The position numbers and the translations under genes are program-made. Shown in pieces: positions 35,525 to 43,977 of a stretch of DNA of 64,000 nt (position 1 is the first letter of the stretch; each line of letters starts with the position of its first letter). The DNA is taken from NCBI GenBank assembly GCA_017402445.1, contig JAFPME010000020.1:39819-103818 (forward strand), written 5' to 3'. Source of the DNA: Prevotella sp. GTDB taxonomy: Bacteria; Bacteroidota; Bacteroidia; Bacteroidales; Bacteroidaceae. The notes beneath the pieces were generated by a model. The model worked only from the letters and a program-made list of their open reading frames with translations, did no database searches and was not told the origin of the DNA.

Positions 35525-36148
35525 TCAGAGGTTCTTTTCGCCAGTGATATCCTCTATCTGCTGGATAATCTCGTCGTTGGTGCGCTGCATCTTGAAGAAA
35601 ATGCTCAGTCCGATGATGAGACCGATGACGCCACCGATGCCTCCGCCAACGAGAAATCCCATCGACATGGCGCGCTCCATCGAGTCGGCAGATGCAGCCT
35701 GTCCCTTGGTGTATATCTCCCATGCCATCCACGCCAACCATACCACGAGCACGGCGCAGCTGACAATCTCGTTCTTCATGCGCAAACTCTTCATCCGGCG
35801 CAGCTTATAGGCCGTTTCGGTGAGGTTGCCCGTAAGGAACTCGCGGCTGTTCATGTTGTTGATGTACCAGTCGGCAACGACGCAGCCCGTCATGAAGAGG
35901 ATGGTGAATCCATAGAGCCACCAGGAGAGATTCAGCATGATGGTCATTGGGAGGAAGCACAAGGCCACGAAAGGCACGGCAGCCACAGCAAACCAGAGGT
36001 ATTTCTTTATCCACGACATCTTCGACTTCATAGACTCGCGCAGCAAACGGTCGTTTACGATCTCCTGTTTGTCGAGTTTGTTTTTCAGAGCGTTCAATGA
36101 CAAGCGCATCTCTTCCCATTCCTGTGTGTTATCAAAATTCTTATCCAT
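35525..36148 (-). CDS. Membrane protein paired with ECF sigma factor
   Basis: A 207-residue protein. A charged N-terminal helix (WEEMRLSLNALKNKLDKQEI) precedes two hydrophobic hairpins: WFAVAAVPFVALCFLPMTIM and the next segment, then VSCAVLVVWLAWMAWEIY and GFLVGGGIGGVIGLIIGLSI. That gives four membrane helices. It starts 15 nt after the sigma gene ends, the position of an anti-sigma factor in Bacteroidetes, so it may hold or modulate the sigma factor at the membrane. No zinc anti-sigma motif is present, so this role is inferred from context. Confidence 0.7.
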   Translation of the reverse strand: MDKNFDNTQEWEEMRLSLNALKNKLDKQEIVNDRLLRESMKSKMSWIKKYLWFAVAAVPFVALCFLPMTIMLNLSWWLYGFTILFMTGCVVADWYINNMNSREFLTGNLTETAYKLRRMKSLRMKNEIVSCAVLVVWLAWMAWEIYTKGQAASADSMERAMSMGFLVGGGIGGVIGLIIGLSIFFKMQRTNDEIIQQIEDITGEKNL

Positions 36149-36163
36149 AGTTCTATTTTCGTT

Positions 36164-36646
36164 TTATGATTCGTTCGACATTTTTTTCAGTTGTTCCTTG
36201 ATGCGGTAGAGCCTTACGGAGACGTTTTTCGTGGAGATGCCCACCACTTGTCCTATCTCTTCGTAGCTCATGTTCTCTAACCATAGCAGGATGATGGCTC
36301 GGTCGAAGGCTCCCAGTCGGCTGATGCGCTTGCGCAGCATGTCGGCCTGGCGCGCGTCGCTGTCTTGGTCTTCAAAGAGGTTCACACTCATCGACAGTGG
36401 AATGGTCTTTCGGCGTCGTTTCTTGCGGTCCTGCGAGATGCAGGTGTTCAGGCTCACTCGGTATACCCATGTTCGCACGTCGCTGCGCCCTTCGAAGCTG
36501 TCGAAGCCTTTCCACAGATTCACGAGCACCTCCTGAAAGAGGTCGTTCACCTCGTCGGCATCGTTAGAGAACATGTAGCACACGGTGTAGATGGTGCTTT
36601 TGTGTTCCTTCACCACCTGGGTGAATTCCATTTCTTTTGTTTCCAT
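36164..36646 (-). CDS. ECF RNA polymerase sigma factor
   Basis: A 160-residue sigma-70 family protein. Region 2 reads VCYMFSNDADEVNDLFQEVL, with WKGFDSFEGRSDVRTWVYRV. Region 4 reads FDRAIILLWLENMSYEEIGQ then VVGISTKNVSVRLYRIKEQL. It should direct polymerase to a small regulon, probably including its own operon. I use the ATG at 36646 (METKEMEF); the longer open frame runs back across a terminator hairpin at 36735-36758. Confidence 0.9.
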   Translation of the reverse strand: METKEMEFTQVVKEHKSTIYTVCYMFSNDADEVNDLFQEVLVNLWKGFDSFEGRSDVRTWVYRVSLNTCISQDRKKRRRKTIPLSMSVNLFEDQDSDARQADMLRKRISRLGAFDRAIILLWLENMSYEEIGQVVGISTKNVSVRLYRIKEQLKKMSNES

Positions 36647-36727
36647 AAATGCTTTTTGTTTTTTTTCTTTCTGTTCATTAGACGCAAGGGTTGCCCGAAA
36701 AACTACAGGGCATCTGAAAAAAATATC

Positions 36728-36758
36728 AAAAAAAGAGGGCGGCCAAACAACCGCCCTC
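36728..36758 (-). terminator. Intrinsic terminator in the sigma-factor leader
   Basis: On the minus strand GAGGGCGG and CCGCCCTC pair around an 8-nt loop, with TTTTTTTGA after. It lies between a minus-strand promoter (36834-36841) and the sigma start. It may end aroC transcripts, a short RNA, or both. Confidence 0.8.
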
Positions 36759-36826
36759 AACCAACACAAAAACTAAACTAGACTTAACTAGACAATAACG
36801 GGATTTTCACAAACCCTAATCGTATT
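36728..36826 (-). ncRNA. Candidate 100-nt transcript (leader or small RNA) ahead of the sigma gene
   Basis: The unit runs from just below a strong -7 box to a strong terminator and has no convincing ORF. It contains two near-identical words (GTCTAGTTAAGTCTAGTTTA) and a GGG/CCC stem. It could be a stand-alone RNA or an attenuated leader of the ECF sigma operon. Confidence 0.4.
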
Positions 36827-36833
36827 GCCGATA

Positions 36834-36841
36834 CAAAGGTA
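36834..36841 (-). promoter_or_regulatory. -7 box ahead of the sigma-factor leader
   Basis: The minus strand reads TACCTTTG, with TTG about 19 nt upstream. Confidence 0.65.
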
Positions 36842-36901
36842 CAAAAAATCATTGAAATTACAAGTCAATTTACATATTTTTTGTTCCTTGTCGGCGTTTT
36901 A

Positions 36902-38008
36902 TCACATTTTAACCGATTTATTGACCAATAAGGCATCAAGAATCGTCATTGCAGCCATCGCTTCCACGATGGGTACGGCTCTGGGCAGTACGCACGGGTC
37001 GTGTCTTCCTCGTGCTTTCAGAGATGTCGGCAGTCCTTGCAGATCGACGGTCGGCTGCTCCTGCAGAATGGTGGCCACTGGTTTGAATGCCACCCTGAAC
37101 CAGATGTCCTGCCCGTTGCTGATGCCTCCCTGTATGCCTCCGCTATGGTTGGTGCTTGTTTTGAGTCGCGGTGCGGTCCCGTTGCCCTTTTCTGCAGCGT
37201 GTCCCAGTGGCACGAAGCGGTCGTTCTGCTGCGATCCTCGCGTGAGAATGCTGTCAAAACCGTCGCCGTATTCAAATCCTTTGGCGGCGTTGATGCCCAG
37301 CATGGCGGCGCCCAGTTGCGCGTGCAGCTTGCCGAATTCCGGTTCTCCCAGTCCGGGCGGGCATCCCTTGACCACGCATGTGATGATACCTCCCACGGTG
37401 TCGCCTTCAGCTTTCACCCGTGCGATGAGCTCTTCCATCCTTGCTGCAACCTCTTCGTCGGGGCACCTCACGTTGTTCAGCTCCGTCTTCGCGAGATCGT
37501 AGCGCCGGTAGTCCTTTTCCAGCGCGATGTCGGCCACCTGCGAGGTGTAGGCCTGCACGCTGACGCCCAGCTGCCTGAGCGCAAGTTTGGCCAGTGCTCC
37601 GCCTACGCACCGTGCAATGGTGATGCGTGCCGACGATCGTCCGCCACCTCTGTGGTCGCGAATGCCATACTTATAATAATAGGTATAGTCGGCGTGGCTG
37701 GGCCTGAAGAGGCTCCGCATGTTCTCATAATCCTGCGAATGCTGGTTCTGGTTGTTCACCACGAAGCCGATGGGTGCTCCAGTGGACTTCCCTTCGAACA
37801 CGCCGCTGAGCAGTTCCACGCGGTCCTGCTCCTGCCTGTCTGTGGTGATGCGGCTTTGTCCGGGCCTTCTTCTGTCCAGTTCGTGTTGAATGAAGTCCAC
37901 GTCAACCTCGATGCCGGCCGGCATTCCGTCGACAACGCCGCCAACAGCAGGCCCGTGGCTCTCGCCGAAGGTGGTCAGCGTGAATAGTGTTCCGAAAGTA
38001 TTGCGCAT
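36902..38008 (-). CDS. aroC: Chorismate synthase
   Basis: A 368-residue protein with the family's signatures: [20 protein letters not shown] at the N-terminus, [20 protein letters not shown] near 110, and [13 protein letters not shown] near 305. It converts EPSP to chorismate with reduced FMN, the last shared step to Phe, Tyr and Trp, and so feeds the aromatic operon at 54-59 kb. It sits 119 nt downstream of the SlyD gene and may share its promoter. No attenuator is seen ahead of it. Confidence 0.95.
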   Translation of the reverse strand: MRNTFGTLFTLTTFGESHGPAVGGVVDGMPAGIEVDVDFIQHELDRRRPGQSRITTDRQEQDRVELLSGVFEGKSTGAPIGFVVNNQNQHSQDYENMRSLFRPSHADYTYYYKYGIRDHRGGGRSSARITIARCVGGALAKLALRQLGVSVQAYTSQVADIALEKDYRRYDLAKTELNNVRCPDEEVAARMEELIARVKAEGDTVGGIITCVVKGCPPGLGEPEFGKLHAQLGAAMLGINAAKGFEYGDGFDSILTRGSQQNDRFVPLGHAAEKGNGTAPRLKTSTNHSGGIQGGISNGQDIWFRVAFKPVATILQEQPTVDLQGLPTSLKARGRHDPCVLPRAVPIVEAMAAMTILDALLVNKSVKM

Positions 38009-38067
38009 TCTCTAAGTGTTTGTGGTTACAGTTGTTGTGGGGGTTGGCGCTGTTGGGTGGGCGTGTT

Positions 38068-38086
38068 GTTGCGGTGATACCGCAAC
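38068..38086. repeat. 19-bp palindromic repeat, intergenic copy
   Basis: GTTGCGGTGATACCGCAAC. The exact reverse complement occurs inside coding sequence at 61618-61636, with some flanking similarity (TGGGTGG on one side, CAACAT and GAACG on the other). Confidence 0.7.
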
Positions 38087-38127
38087 ATACGGAACGCGAC
38101 GGGACAGCGTCTGAGGGTGTCGGTTTG

Positions 38128-38718
38128 TCAATGGCAGTGCCCGCATCCGCAGCCTTCTTCGTGATGATGGTCGTGTCCGCATCCGCCGCCGCATTCGTCG
38201 CATCCGCATCCGCACCCTTCTCCGTTCATGTGGTTGATGAGGTGCTGAATCTCTTCGTTCGTAGCTTCGCGCTTCTGCACGACGCTTCCGCTGAAGCTCA
38301 GCTCTTTTCCTGCCAACGGATGGTTCAGGTCCACTGTCACCTGCTTGTCTGTAATCTCGAGCACGCGGCCCTGGAAACGTTGTCCGTCCTCGTTCTGCAG
38401 CGGCAGGATGGCGTCTACGAAGACGTTGTCGTGGTCGAAGTGTCCGTTGATGCAGAACACTTCCCGGTCGAGACTCACTACGTGTGCCTGCTCGTAGTCG
38501 CCGTATGCCTGTTCCTTGGTGAGTTTGAATTCAAACTTGTCGCCCTCGTTCAGTCCTTCTATTTGTTTTTCAAACTCGGGCAGCGTGATGCCGAATCCAC
38601 TGATGAAGGTGAACGGCCGCTCTTCTGTGGCCTCTTCGATGAACTCCAGCGACTTGTCGCCAGCGGCGTACAGCTTGTAAGCCACGGCTATGAATTGGTT
38701 CTTTTTCTGTTCTTCCAT
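38128..38718 (-). CDS. SlyD-type FKBP isomerase with metal-binding tail
   Basis: A 196-residue protein. FISGFGITLPEFEKQIEGLN and EFKLTKEQAYGDYEQAHVVS are the FKBP domain. FEVVNGHFDHDN-like VFCINGHFDHDNVFVDAILP starts the inserted chaperone flap. The last 35 residues are Cys/His-rich (CGCGCDECGGGCGHDHHHEE), like the nickel-binding tail of SlyD. It should be a cytoplasmic proline isomerase and chaperone, possibly delivering nickel or buffering metal. No hydrogenase or urease genes are in view. Confidence 0.9.
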   Translation of the reverse strand: MEEQKKNQFIAVAYKLYAAGDKSLEFIEEATEERPFTFISGFGITLPEFEKQIEGLNEGDKFEFKLTKEQAYGDYEQAHVVSLDREVFCINGHFDHDNVFVDAILPLQNEDGQRFQGRVLEITDKQVTVDLNHPLAGKELSFSGSVVQKREATNEEIQHLINHMNGEGCGCGCDECGGGCGHDHHHEEGCGCGHCH

Positions 38719-38744
38719 TGTTTTTCGGTTGAATGTTTAGCCTG

Positions 38745-38752
38745 CAAATTTA
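38745..38752 (-). promoter_or_regulatory. -7 box for the SlyD gene
   Basis: The minus strand reads TAAATTTG followed by C, 27 nt upstream of the start codon. Confidence 0.7.
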
Positions 38753-38905
38753 CGCATAATAATCGAGACGGCAAAATAATACACCCATTTGCGTCAACAA
38801 ACGTCGTTTTTTTCTTGTTCAGAATACCCGCCGCGGCCCGTTCCGATTGATCGTTTGCCTGGGGCTCAGTGGCTTTTTGGGTCCCCAAGACAGATTTGAA
38901 GGCAC

Positions 38906-39300
38906 CTTTCCCTGTGTCTTCTTTGTCAATAAAAAATACCGAAAAATTCTGCAAGATTTTTTGCTCTTTTTTTGAGGCAAAAAGCGCTTGGAATGGTAAA
39001 AAGTCCGAACAAAAGAGGCGGAAAATCCGACTGGTTTTTCAGAATGGGCCATTTTACATCGCGAAATGGCCCTTTTTGCTCGGTAAAATGATTCATTTGG
39101 GAAAGTAAAATGGGCCGTTTTGAAGTGTAAAATGGGCCATTTTGCAAGCGTCAAAAATGTAAAGAAAATACAAGTGCTTTGTTTCCAGTGTTTTAGAAAA
39201 CTCTCAAAATTCGCGTATTTGCGCCCGTCAGATTTTTATTTTGAAAAAGTGGCCTTCTTGGAAGGCAAAATCGCACTTTTTGTCCTGTTTTTTCAGCAAT
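38906..39300 (+). repeat. 390-bp dispersed element, copy 3
   Basis: The five 22-nt units occupy 39041-39150, beginning AGAATGGGCCATTTTA, GAAATGGCCCTTTTTG, AAAATGATTCATTTGG, AAAATGGGCCGTTTTG and AAAATGGGCCATTTTG. The right arm carries AATGTAAAGAAAATACAAGT and ATCGCACTTTTTGT. It fills most of the 898-bp gap between divergent genes, and no ORF in the gap looks real. Confidence 0.88.
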
Positions 39301-39524
39301 CTTGCCGTGCCTGCATGTCCGTAGCTACGCCGTTGCTGTTCTTGCGGACACACAGACGTCTTTTTTATTAAATAGGTACCTATTATAGACATGCTGCCAT
39401 TTTGTCAGACAGGTGGCTTTTTGAGCTTTTTTCAGTATCTCCATCTTTTTTTGATGTGCGTCAAAAAAGGGGCTTTTTTAAGCATTAAGACCCCGTTTTT
39501 CCATTGTGGGATTGAAAAAAGGCT

Positions 39525-39532
39525 CTACCTTT
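39525..39532 (+). promoter_or_regulatory. -7 box for the small exported protein gene
   Basis: TACCTTTG followed by C, 84 nt before the start codon. Confidence 0.65.
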
Positions 39533-39616
39533 GCAGTGTCAAAAACAAGAAAGAGGCGCTGAAGAGTGGCGCCACAGGATAACAATTTTAGGATAACAAA
39601 AAGAAAGGAAAAGATT

Positions 39617-39976
39617 ATGAAAAAATTATTGATGACCGTTGTAGCCTTGCTCAGCATGACTATGGCATTTGCAGAAGATGAGAATCTGAACAGCACTAAC
39701 AGCCTGCAGGCTTATAAGATGGAGGTGAACTACTACAAACTGGGTGAGGCCCTCGACCTGAGCAGCGACCAGCTGGAAGCCGTCAAGGACATCCATCACG
39801 AGTTCTGCGCAAACATGATGAGCGTAGCCGCCGCCAACAAAGAGGCTCGTCCGGCCATGATGAAGAACGCCATCAACAACGACCTCCGCTTCATGCGCTC
39901 TGTTCTGAACAAAAAGCAGTACAAGCGTTATCTGCTTCTGCTGAACACCACACTGGTGAACCGCGGACTGCTTTAA
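39617..39976 (+). CDS. Small exported helical protein of unknown function
   Basis: A 119-residue protein with signal peptide MKKLLMTVVALLSMTMAFA. The mature part is helical (YKLGEALDLSSDQLEAVKDI, DLRFMRSVLNKKQYKRYLLL). The LSSDQ...V...H and LNKKQYKRYL pattern resembles small Spy/LTXXQ-like periplasmic proteins, but I am not certain of the family. The ATG at 39617 is preceded by GAAAGGAAAAG, a usable ribosome site. Confidence 0.75.
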   Translation: MKKLLMTVVALLSMTMAFAEDENLNSTNSLQAYKMEVNYYKLGEALDLSSDQLEAVKDIHHEFCANMMSVAAANKEARPAMMKNAINNDLRFMRSVLNKKQYKRYLLLLNTTLVNRGLL

Positions 39977-40035
39977 GCTTCCGTCTGAAGGGAAATAAGA
40001 GAGAGAGAATTTGTGTAAATAGAATGACTGTAAGG

Positions 40036-40067
40036 GCCGTGTTTCCACCGTGAAACGCGGCTTTTTT
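40036..40067 (+). terminator. Terminator after the small exported protein gene
   Basis: GCCGTGTTTC pairs with GAAACGCGGC (one mismatch) around a short loop, followed by TTTTTT. Confidence 0.8.
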
Positions 40068-40110
40068 CATGTTTTTGACACAAAAAGGGAGCCGTGTCGT
40101 TTTTTTTCAT

Positions 40111-40118
40111 TATCTTTG
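40111..40118 (+). promoter_or_regulatory. -7 box for the subtilase gene
   Basis: TATCTTTG, 28 nt upstream of the start codon. Confidence 0.7.
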
Positions 40119-40146
40119 TGGTCAGAACCTAACGAAGAAGACAAAA

Positions 40147-42369
40147 ATGAGGAAATATTTCGCTATTGTGTTGCTGCTTGCTGTTTCCACCATCGCCATG
40201 CAGGCCGGCGGCGGGCGCGGAAACGTGTCTAAGATGTCGTCCTACGTGCGCCGTGCAGCAACGGAGCACAGGCAGCAGAGCCGTCTGGCCCCCGCTTCAG
40301 AGCAGCGTCGGCAGGAGTCGATCTGTGCCTTCGTGCGCGTCAGCGGCGACGGTTCTTCCGAGCTGACGCGTCATGGTTGCCGTGTGCTGGCCCGTTTCGA
40401 CGACATCTACATTGCCGACATACCCTTGGACCGTCTCACCGCGCTGTCGGAGAGTCCGTCGGTCAGCCGCATAGAGGCCAGCGAGTCGTGTACTGTGCAG
40501 AACGACACGTCGGCGCTGATCGTCGGGATGAACGCCGTCCGTTCCGGTCAGGCCCCTCTTCCGCAGGCTTTCACGGGGCGTGGTGTCGTGATAGGCGTCG
40601 AGGACATCGGTTTCGACGTCACTCATCCCACCTTCTACAGCCGCGACCTTTCCGAATACCGCATCAAGCGCCTATGGGACCAGCTCTCGCCCGACACGCT
40701 TGACAGCCCCTTATATGTGGGTCGCGACTACCGCACGCAGGAAGAGATACTGTCGTTAGGTCATACGTACGACGGCATCTATCAGACCCACGGCACGCAC
40801 ACGGCCGGAACGGCTGGCGGCAGCGGCTACAACAGTCCTTACGGCGGCATGGCCAGCGAGAGCGACCTCTGTCTGATAGCCAATGCCGTGACGAACAACA
40901 TAGCGCTCGTTGACAGTGCCGCGCGCCAGAAATACACCTCGGCCACCGATGCACTGGGATTCAAGTACGCTTTCGACTATGCCGACTCTGTTGGCCGCCC
41001 GTGCGTGGTGTCGTTCAGCGAGGGTTCGCACATGGATCTCTATGGCGACGACGTGCTTTATTACGATGTGCTGCAACAGATGTCGGGCCCCGGGCACATC
41101 ATCGTGGCCTCGGCCGGCAACGAAGGCCGCATGAAGAACTACATCGACAAGCCCGCCGAAGTCGATTCCGCCGGAGCGTTTATGTTTGTGGGCAAGCCTT
41201 ACACACACATCATGATGCGTTCCGACCGCACGTTCGACCTGCGGCTGAAGTCGTACTACGAGAAGAAAGACCCCGACACCTTCACCATCCCCGTGGAGCA
41301 GCTCTTCCACTTGCCCGATTCAGAACTCGTGGACACGCTCATGACAAGGGCCGGCGAGCGTTTCATCATCGACATGGTGGCCTATCCGTGTGTCTACGAT
41401 TCCACCCAGATGGTCTACGAAGCCTACATTCTGAGTCCGTACGACAGTTTCGGATTCGTCGTACCCGTCTCTCTGGAGCTTGTCGGCCGCGAAGCCCACG
41501 TGGAGTTTTTCGCGCTGAGCGGAGAGATGCGCAACAAAATGCCTTTCGCCCGCGACCTGAGCGACGCCATCTCGCGATACAGTGTGTTTTCGCCAGGGGC
41601 AGCTCCGTCGGTGGTCTGCGTCGGTGCCACCTCTCACCGTACAGGAATCGTGAACTATCTGGGCGAACAGATGACCAACGACGACGGAACAGACGGTGTG
41701 CGGGCAACGTACAGCAGTGTCGGCCCGACGCTCTACGAGGGCATCAAGCCCGACGTGATGGCCCCCGGCACGAACATTGTCTCGTCGTATAGCAGCTGGT
41801 ACCTTGAAGCTTTGCCCGAAGCCAACGACATCCGATGGAGTGTTGAGCACTTCGACTTCAACGGTCGGACCTATGCTTGGACCAGCGACATGGGCACTTC
41901 CATGTCTACGCCCATCGTGGCCGGCATCATTGCAACGTGGCTGCAGGCCAAACCCGACCTGACGGCGGAGGAGGTGAAGGAGGTCTTCAGCCGTACCTGC
42001 CGCCATTACGAGCCAGACTGGGACTATCCGAACATCTACTACGGCTACGGTGAGATAGATGCGTACGCCGGACTGCTCGACATTCTCGGGCTGACGAGCA
42101 GCATTCCCCAGCTGTCGTCGTCGCAGCCGCGCGGCGTGACGTTCTCGCTTTGTGGTGACGAGCTGCAACTGCACTTCGCCGAGGCCGCAGTGAGCCCCGT
42201 GGAGGTGACGGTCTATTCGCTCGCAGGCGTGAAGGTGGCCACGCAGTCGCTGGGTTCCGGCGCTGTCGAAGGCCGTTGCCGTCTGTCGGGCCTTCCTTCT
42301 GGTGTCTATGCCGTGCAGCTGAACAGCAGCGATCGTGCTGTCAGAGGCTCCTCGCTCATCCGGCTATGA
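40147..42369 (+). CDS. Secreted subtilisin-like S8 peptidase with T9SS-like C-terminus
   Basis: A 740-residue protein. A signal peptide (MRKYFAIVLLLAVSTIAMQA) is followed by an inhibitor-like pro-region. The catalytic triad is visible: Asp in VIGVEDIGFDVTHP, His in THGTHTAGTAGG and Ser in GTSMSTPIVAG. SAGNEG is the oxyanion-hole region. A domain is inserted between His and Ser, as in larger subtilases. The C-terminal 75 residues (VEVTVYSLAGVKVATQSLGS ... LSGLPSGVYAVQL) match a type A sorting domain, suggesting secretion or surface attachment by the type IX system. It probably degrades extracellular protein. Confidence 0.92.
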   Translation: MRKYFAIVLLLAVSTIAMQAGGGRGNVSKMSSYVRRAATEHRQQSRLAPASEQRRQESICAFVRVSGDGSSELTRHGCRVLARFDDIYIADIPLDRLTALSESPSVSRIEASESCTVQNDTSALIVGMNAVRSGQAPLPQAFTGRGVVIGVEDIGFDVTHPTFYSRDLSEYRIKRLWDQLSPDTLDSPLYVGRDYRTQEEILSLGHTYDGIYQTHGTHTAGTAGGSGYNSPYGGMASESDLCLIANAVTNNIALVDSAARQKYTSATDALGFKYAFDYADSVGRPCVVSFSEGSHMDLYGDDVLYYDVLQQMSGPGHIIVASAGNEGRMKNYIDKPAEVDSAGAFMFVGKPYTHIMMRSDRTFDLRLKSYYEKKDPDTFTIPVEQLFHLPDSELVDTLMTRAGERFIIDMVAYPCVYDSTQMVYEAYILSPYDSFGFVVPVSLELVGREAHVEFFALSGEMRNKMPFARDLSDAISRYSVFSPGAAPSVVCVGATSHRTGIVNYLGEQMTNDDGTDGVRATYSSVGPTLYEGIKPDVMAPGTNIVSSYSSWYLEALPEANDIRWSVEHFDFNGRTYAWTSDMGTSMSTPIVAGIIATWLQAKPDLTAEEVKEVFSRTCRHYEPDWDYPNIYYGYGEIDAYAGLLDILGLTSSIPQLSSSQPRGVTFSLCGDELQLHFAEAAVSPVEVTVYSLAGVKVATQSLGSGAVEGRCRLSGLPSGVYAVQLNSSDRAVRGSSLIRL

Positions 42370-42419
42370 CAATCGAAGAACAGGTCTCATCGGTGAAGAA
42401 TGGATACATCTTGTAACAA

Positions 42420-42461
42420 GGGCGGAAAACGAAAGACGGAAAACCTCTTCGTTTTCCGCCC
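42420..42461. terminator. Strong hairpin downstream of the subtilase gene
   Basis: GGGCGGAAAACGAA pairs perfectly with TTCGTTTTCCGCCC over 14 bp around a 14-nt loop. The T-run after it is poor, so it may stabilise the mRNA end rather than terminate. Confidence 0.55.
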
Positions 42462-42536
42462 TGAAATGCTCTCCCCATAAATAGGTATTTGTGCAAAACC
42501 TCATTTTTAGGTATTGCTTGAATGTTGTTTTTATCG

Positions 42537-42544
42537 TACCTTTG
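42537..42544 (+). promoter_or_regulatory. Orphan promoter, -7 box
   Basis: TACCTTTG followed by C, with TTG at 42514-42516. No start codon with coding sequence follows before a terminator at 42664-42694. Confidence 0.65.
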
Positions 42545-42551
42545 CAGACGA

Positions 42552-42694
42552 GAACCATTCAGATTATCAAACGACGAGCGTACAGACACTCTATACCTTA
42601 GCTGTTTTCACACACGGATTTGTATAATCTTGTTCGCTAAACAACATAATGTTTTTGTATAAAAAAAGGGCTGTCCGAGAGGATAGCCCTTTTT
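42552..42694 (+). ncRNA. Candidate 143-nt small RNA
   Basis: The stretch runs from about 8 nt after a well-formed promoter to an intrinsic terminator (AAAAGGGCT/AGCCCTTTT plus T-run). It lacks a credible ORF. The next gene (42781) has its own promoter after the terminator. I do not recognise it as tRNA, 6S, SRP or RNase P RNA. Confidence 0.5.
42664..42694 (+). terminator. Terminator of the candidate small RNA
   Basis: AAAAGGGCT and AGCCCTTTT pair around a 12-nt loop, followed by T. Confidence 0.8.
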
Positions 42695-42744
42695 GGAAGC
42701 AGCCCAATTAACGTTAAAGATTTTGTGGTTCGACAAAAAAACTA

Positions 42745-42752
42745 TACTTTTG
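42745..42752 (+). promoter_or_regulatory. -7 box for the transpeptidase gene
   Basis: TACTTTTG followed by C, 28 nt upstream of the ATG. Confidence 0.65.
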
Positions 42753-42780
42753 CAGACTGTTTGAAAACCATGTGCACAAG

Positions 42781-43896
42781 ATGAGAAACATCGTTTACAT
42801 ACTGTTCCTGTTCTTCCTGGTCTCTTTTGGCAGACCACTTCAGGCAGAAGAGCCGCTCACCACGCGGCCCTTGTTGCAGGAACTGGGCCACAGGCTGCTG
42901 AAAGGCAAGCAGGGAAGCATCGTAGCCATCAAGCCGTCTACGGGTGAAATTGTCTGTCTGGCCACTAATTCTCCTTCAGGCAGCAACGTCGGCTTGGCCA
43001 TCGGTACGGCTTATGCACCTGGTTCCACATTCAAGACGGCACAGGCACTGGTGATGCTTTCCGAAGGTTTCATCAGTCCGGAGCAGACAAACCAGTGCAA
43101 CGGTGGCTTCACCGACGGCAACATCCACGTGGGTTGTCATCATCATGTATCACCGCTTGCACTGACAGACGCCCTGGCCTATTCGTGCAACACGTGGTTT
43201 CTCTCCAACTTCATGGCCCTCATCAACGACGATTTCCTCTACGAAAGTCCCAGTGAGGCCATCACCGTGTGGCATCGCTACATGACCAGCATGGGAATGG
43301 GCGGTCCGTTGGGCATCGATCTGCCTGGTGAGCGTGGCGGACTGGTAGCCAACGCCCCCTACCTGAACCGCCGTTACAAGCAGGGATGGGACGCGCGTAC
43401 CATTCTCTGGGCCGGCATGGGACAAGGTGACATCACGCTGACGCCGCTGCAGCTTTGCAATCTGGCCGTGACCATCGCCAACCGCGGTTTCTTCTATACC
43501 CCCCACATTCACAAGGGAACGCCGTCGAAGCCATTGGCAAAGAAGTATCTTCGCCGTCGCCAGACGTTGGTGAGCCCCGATGCTTACGCGCCTGTCATCG
43601 AGGGCATGCGAAAAGCAGTGGAAAAAGGAACCTGTACGGCAGCGCGCGCCAGCTATACAGTTTGCGGAAAGACCGGAACGGTGGAGAATGCCGGGCGCGA
43701 CCATTCAGCCTTCATGGGCTTTGCCCCGATGAACCAGCCGAAGATAGCCGTTGCCGTTTACGTTGAGCACGGTGGATTCGGGTCCGACCTGGCCGTTCCA
43801 ATAGCGTCGCTCATTATGGAAATGTATCTGAAAGGTCAGCTTTCGGAAGCATCGAAAGCCAAGGCCAAGAGGATAGAGGGCGTTCGTCTGTTTTGA
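42781..43896 (+). CDS. Penicillin-binding protein reduced to a transpeptidase domain
   Basis: A 371-residue protein with a signal sequence or anchor (MRNIVYILFLFFLVSFGRPL). It has all three transpeptidase motifs: SxxK in GSTFKTAQAL, SxN in YSCNTWFL and KTG in CGKTGTVENA. The usual class B N-terminal dimerisation domain is absent: normal PBP2/PBP3 proteins are 550-700 residues, while here the transpeptidase starts about 30 residues after the signal. It probably crosslinks peptidoglycan in the periplasm or acts in a special process. It is single-gene and has its own promoter. Confidence 0.88.
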   Translation: MRNIVYILFLFFLVSFGRPLQAEEPLTTRPLLQELGHRLLKGKQGSIVAIKPSTGEIVCLATNSPSGSNVGLAIGTAYAPGSTFKTAQALVMLSEGFISPEQTNQCNGGFTDGNIHVGCHHHVSPLALTDALAYSCNTWFLSNFMALINDDFLYESPSEAITVWHRYMTSMGMGGPLGIDLPGERGGLVANAPYLNRRYKQGWDARTILWAGMGQGDITLTPLQLCNLAVTIANRGFFYTPHIHKGTPSKPLAKKYLRRRQTLVSPDAYAPVIEGMRKAVEKGTCTAARASYTVCGKTGTVENAGRDHSAFMGFAPMNQPKIAVAVYVEHGGFGSDLAVPIASLIMEMYLKGQLSEASKAKAKRIEGVRLF

Positions 43897-43977
43897 TCTG
43901 TGCTATTTATTCGTAGAGTAGAGCAGTCGCAGTAAAGAAGTTGAGTTGTGTAGATACAACCTTTCACCGTTTGTTCC

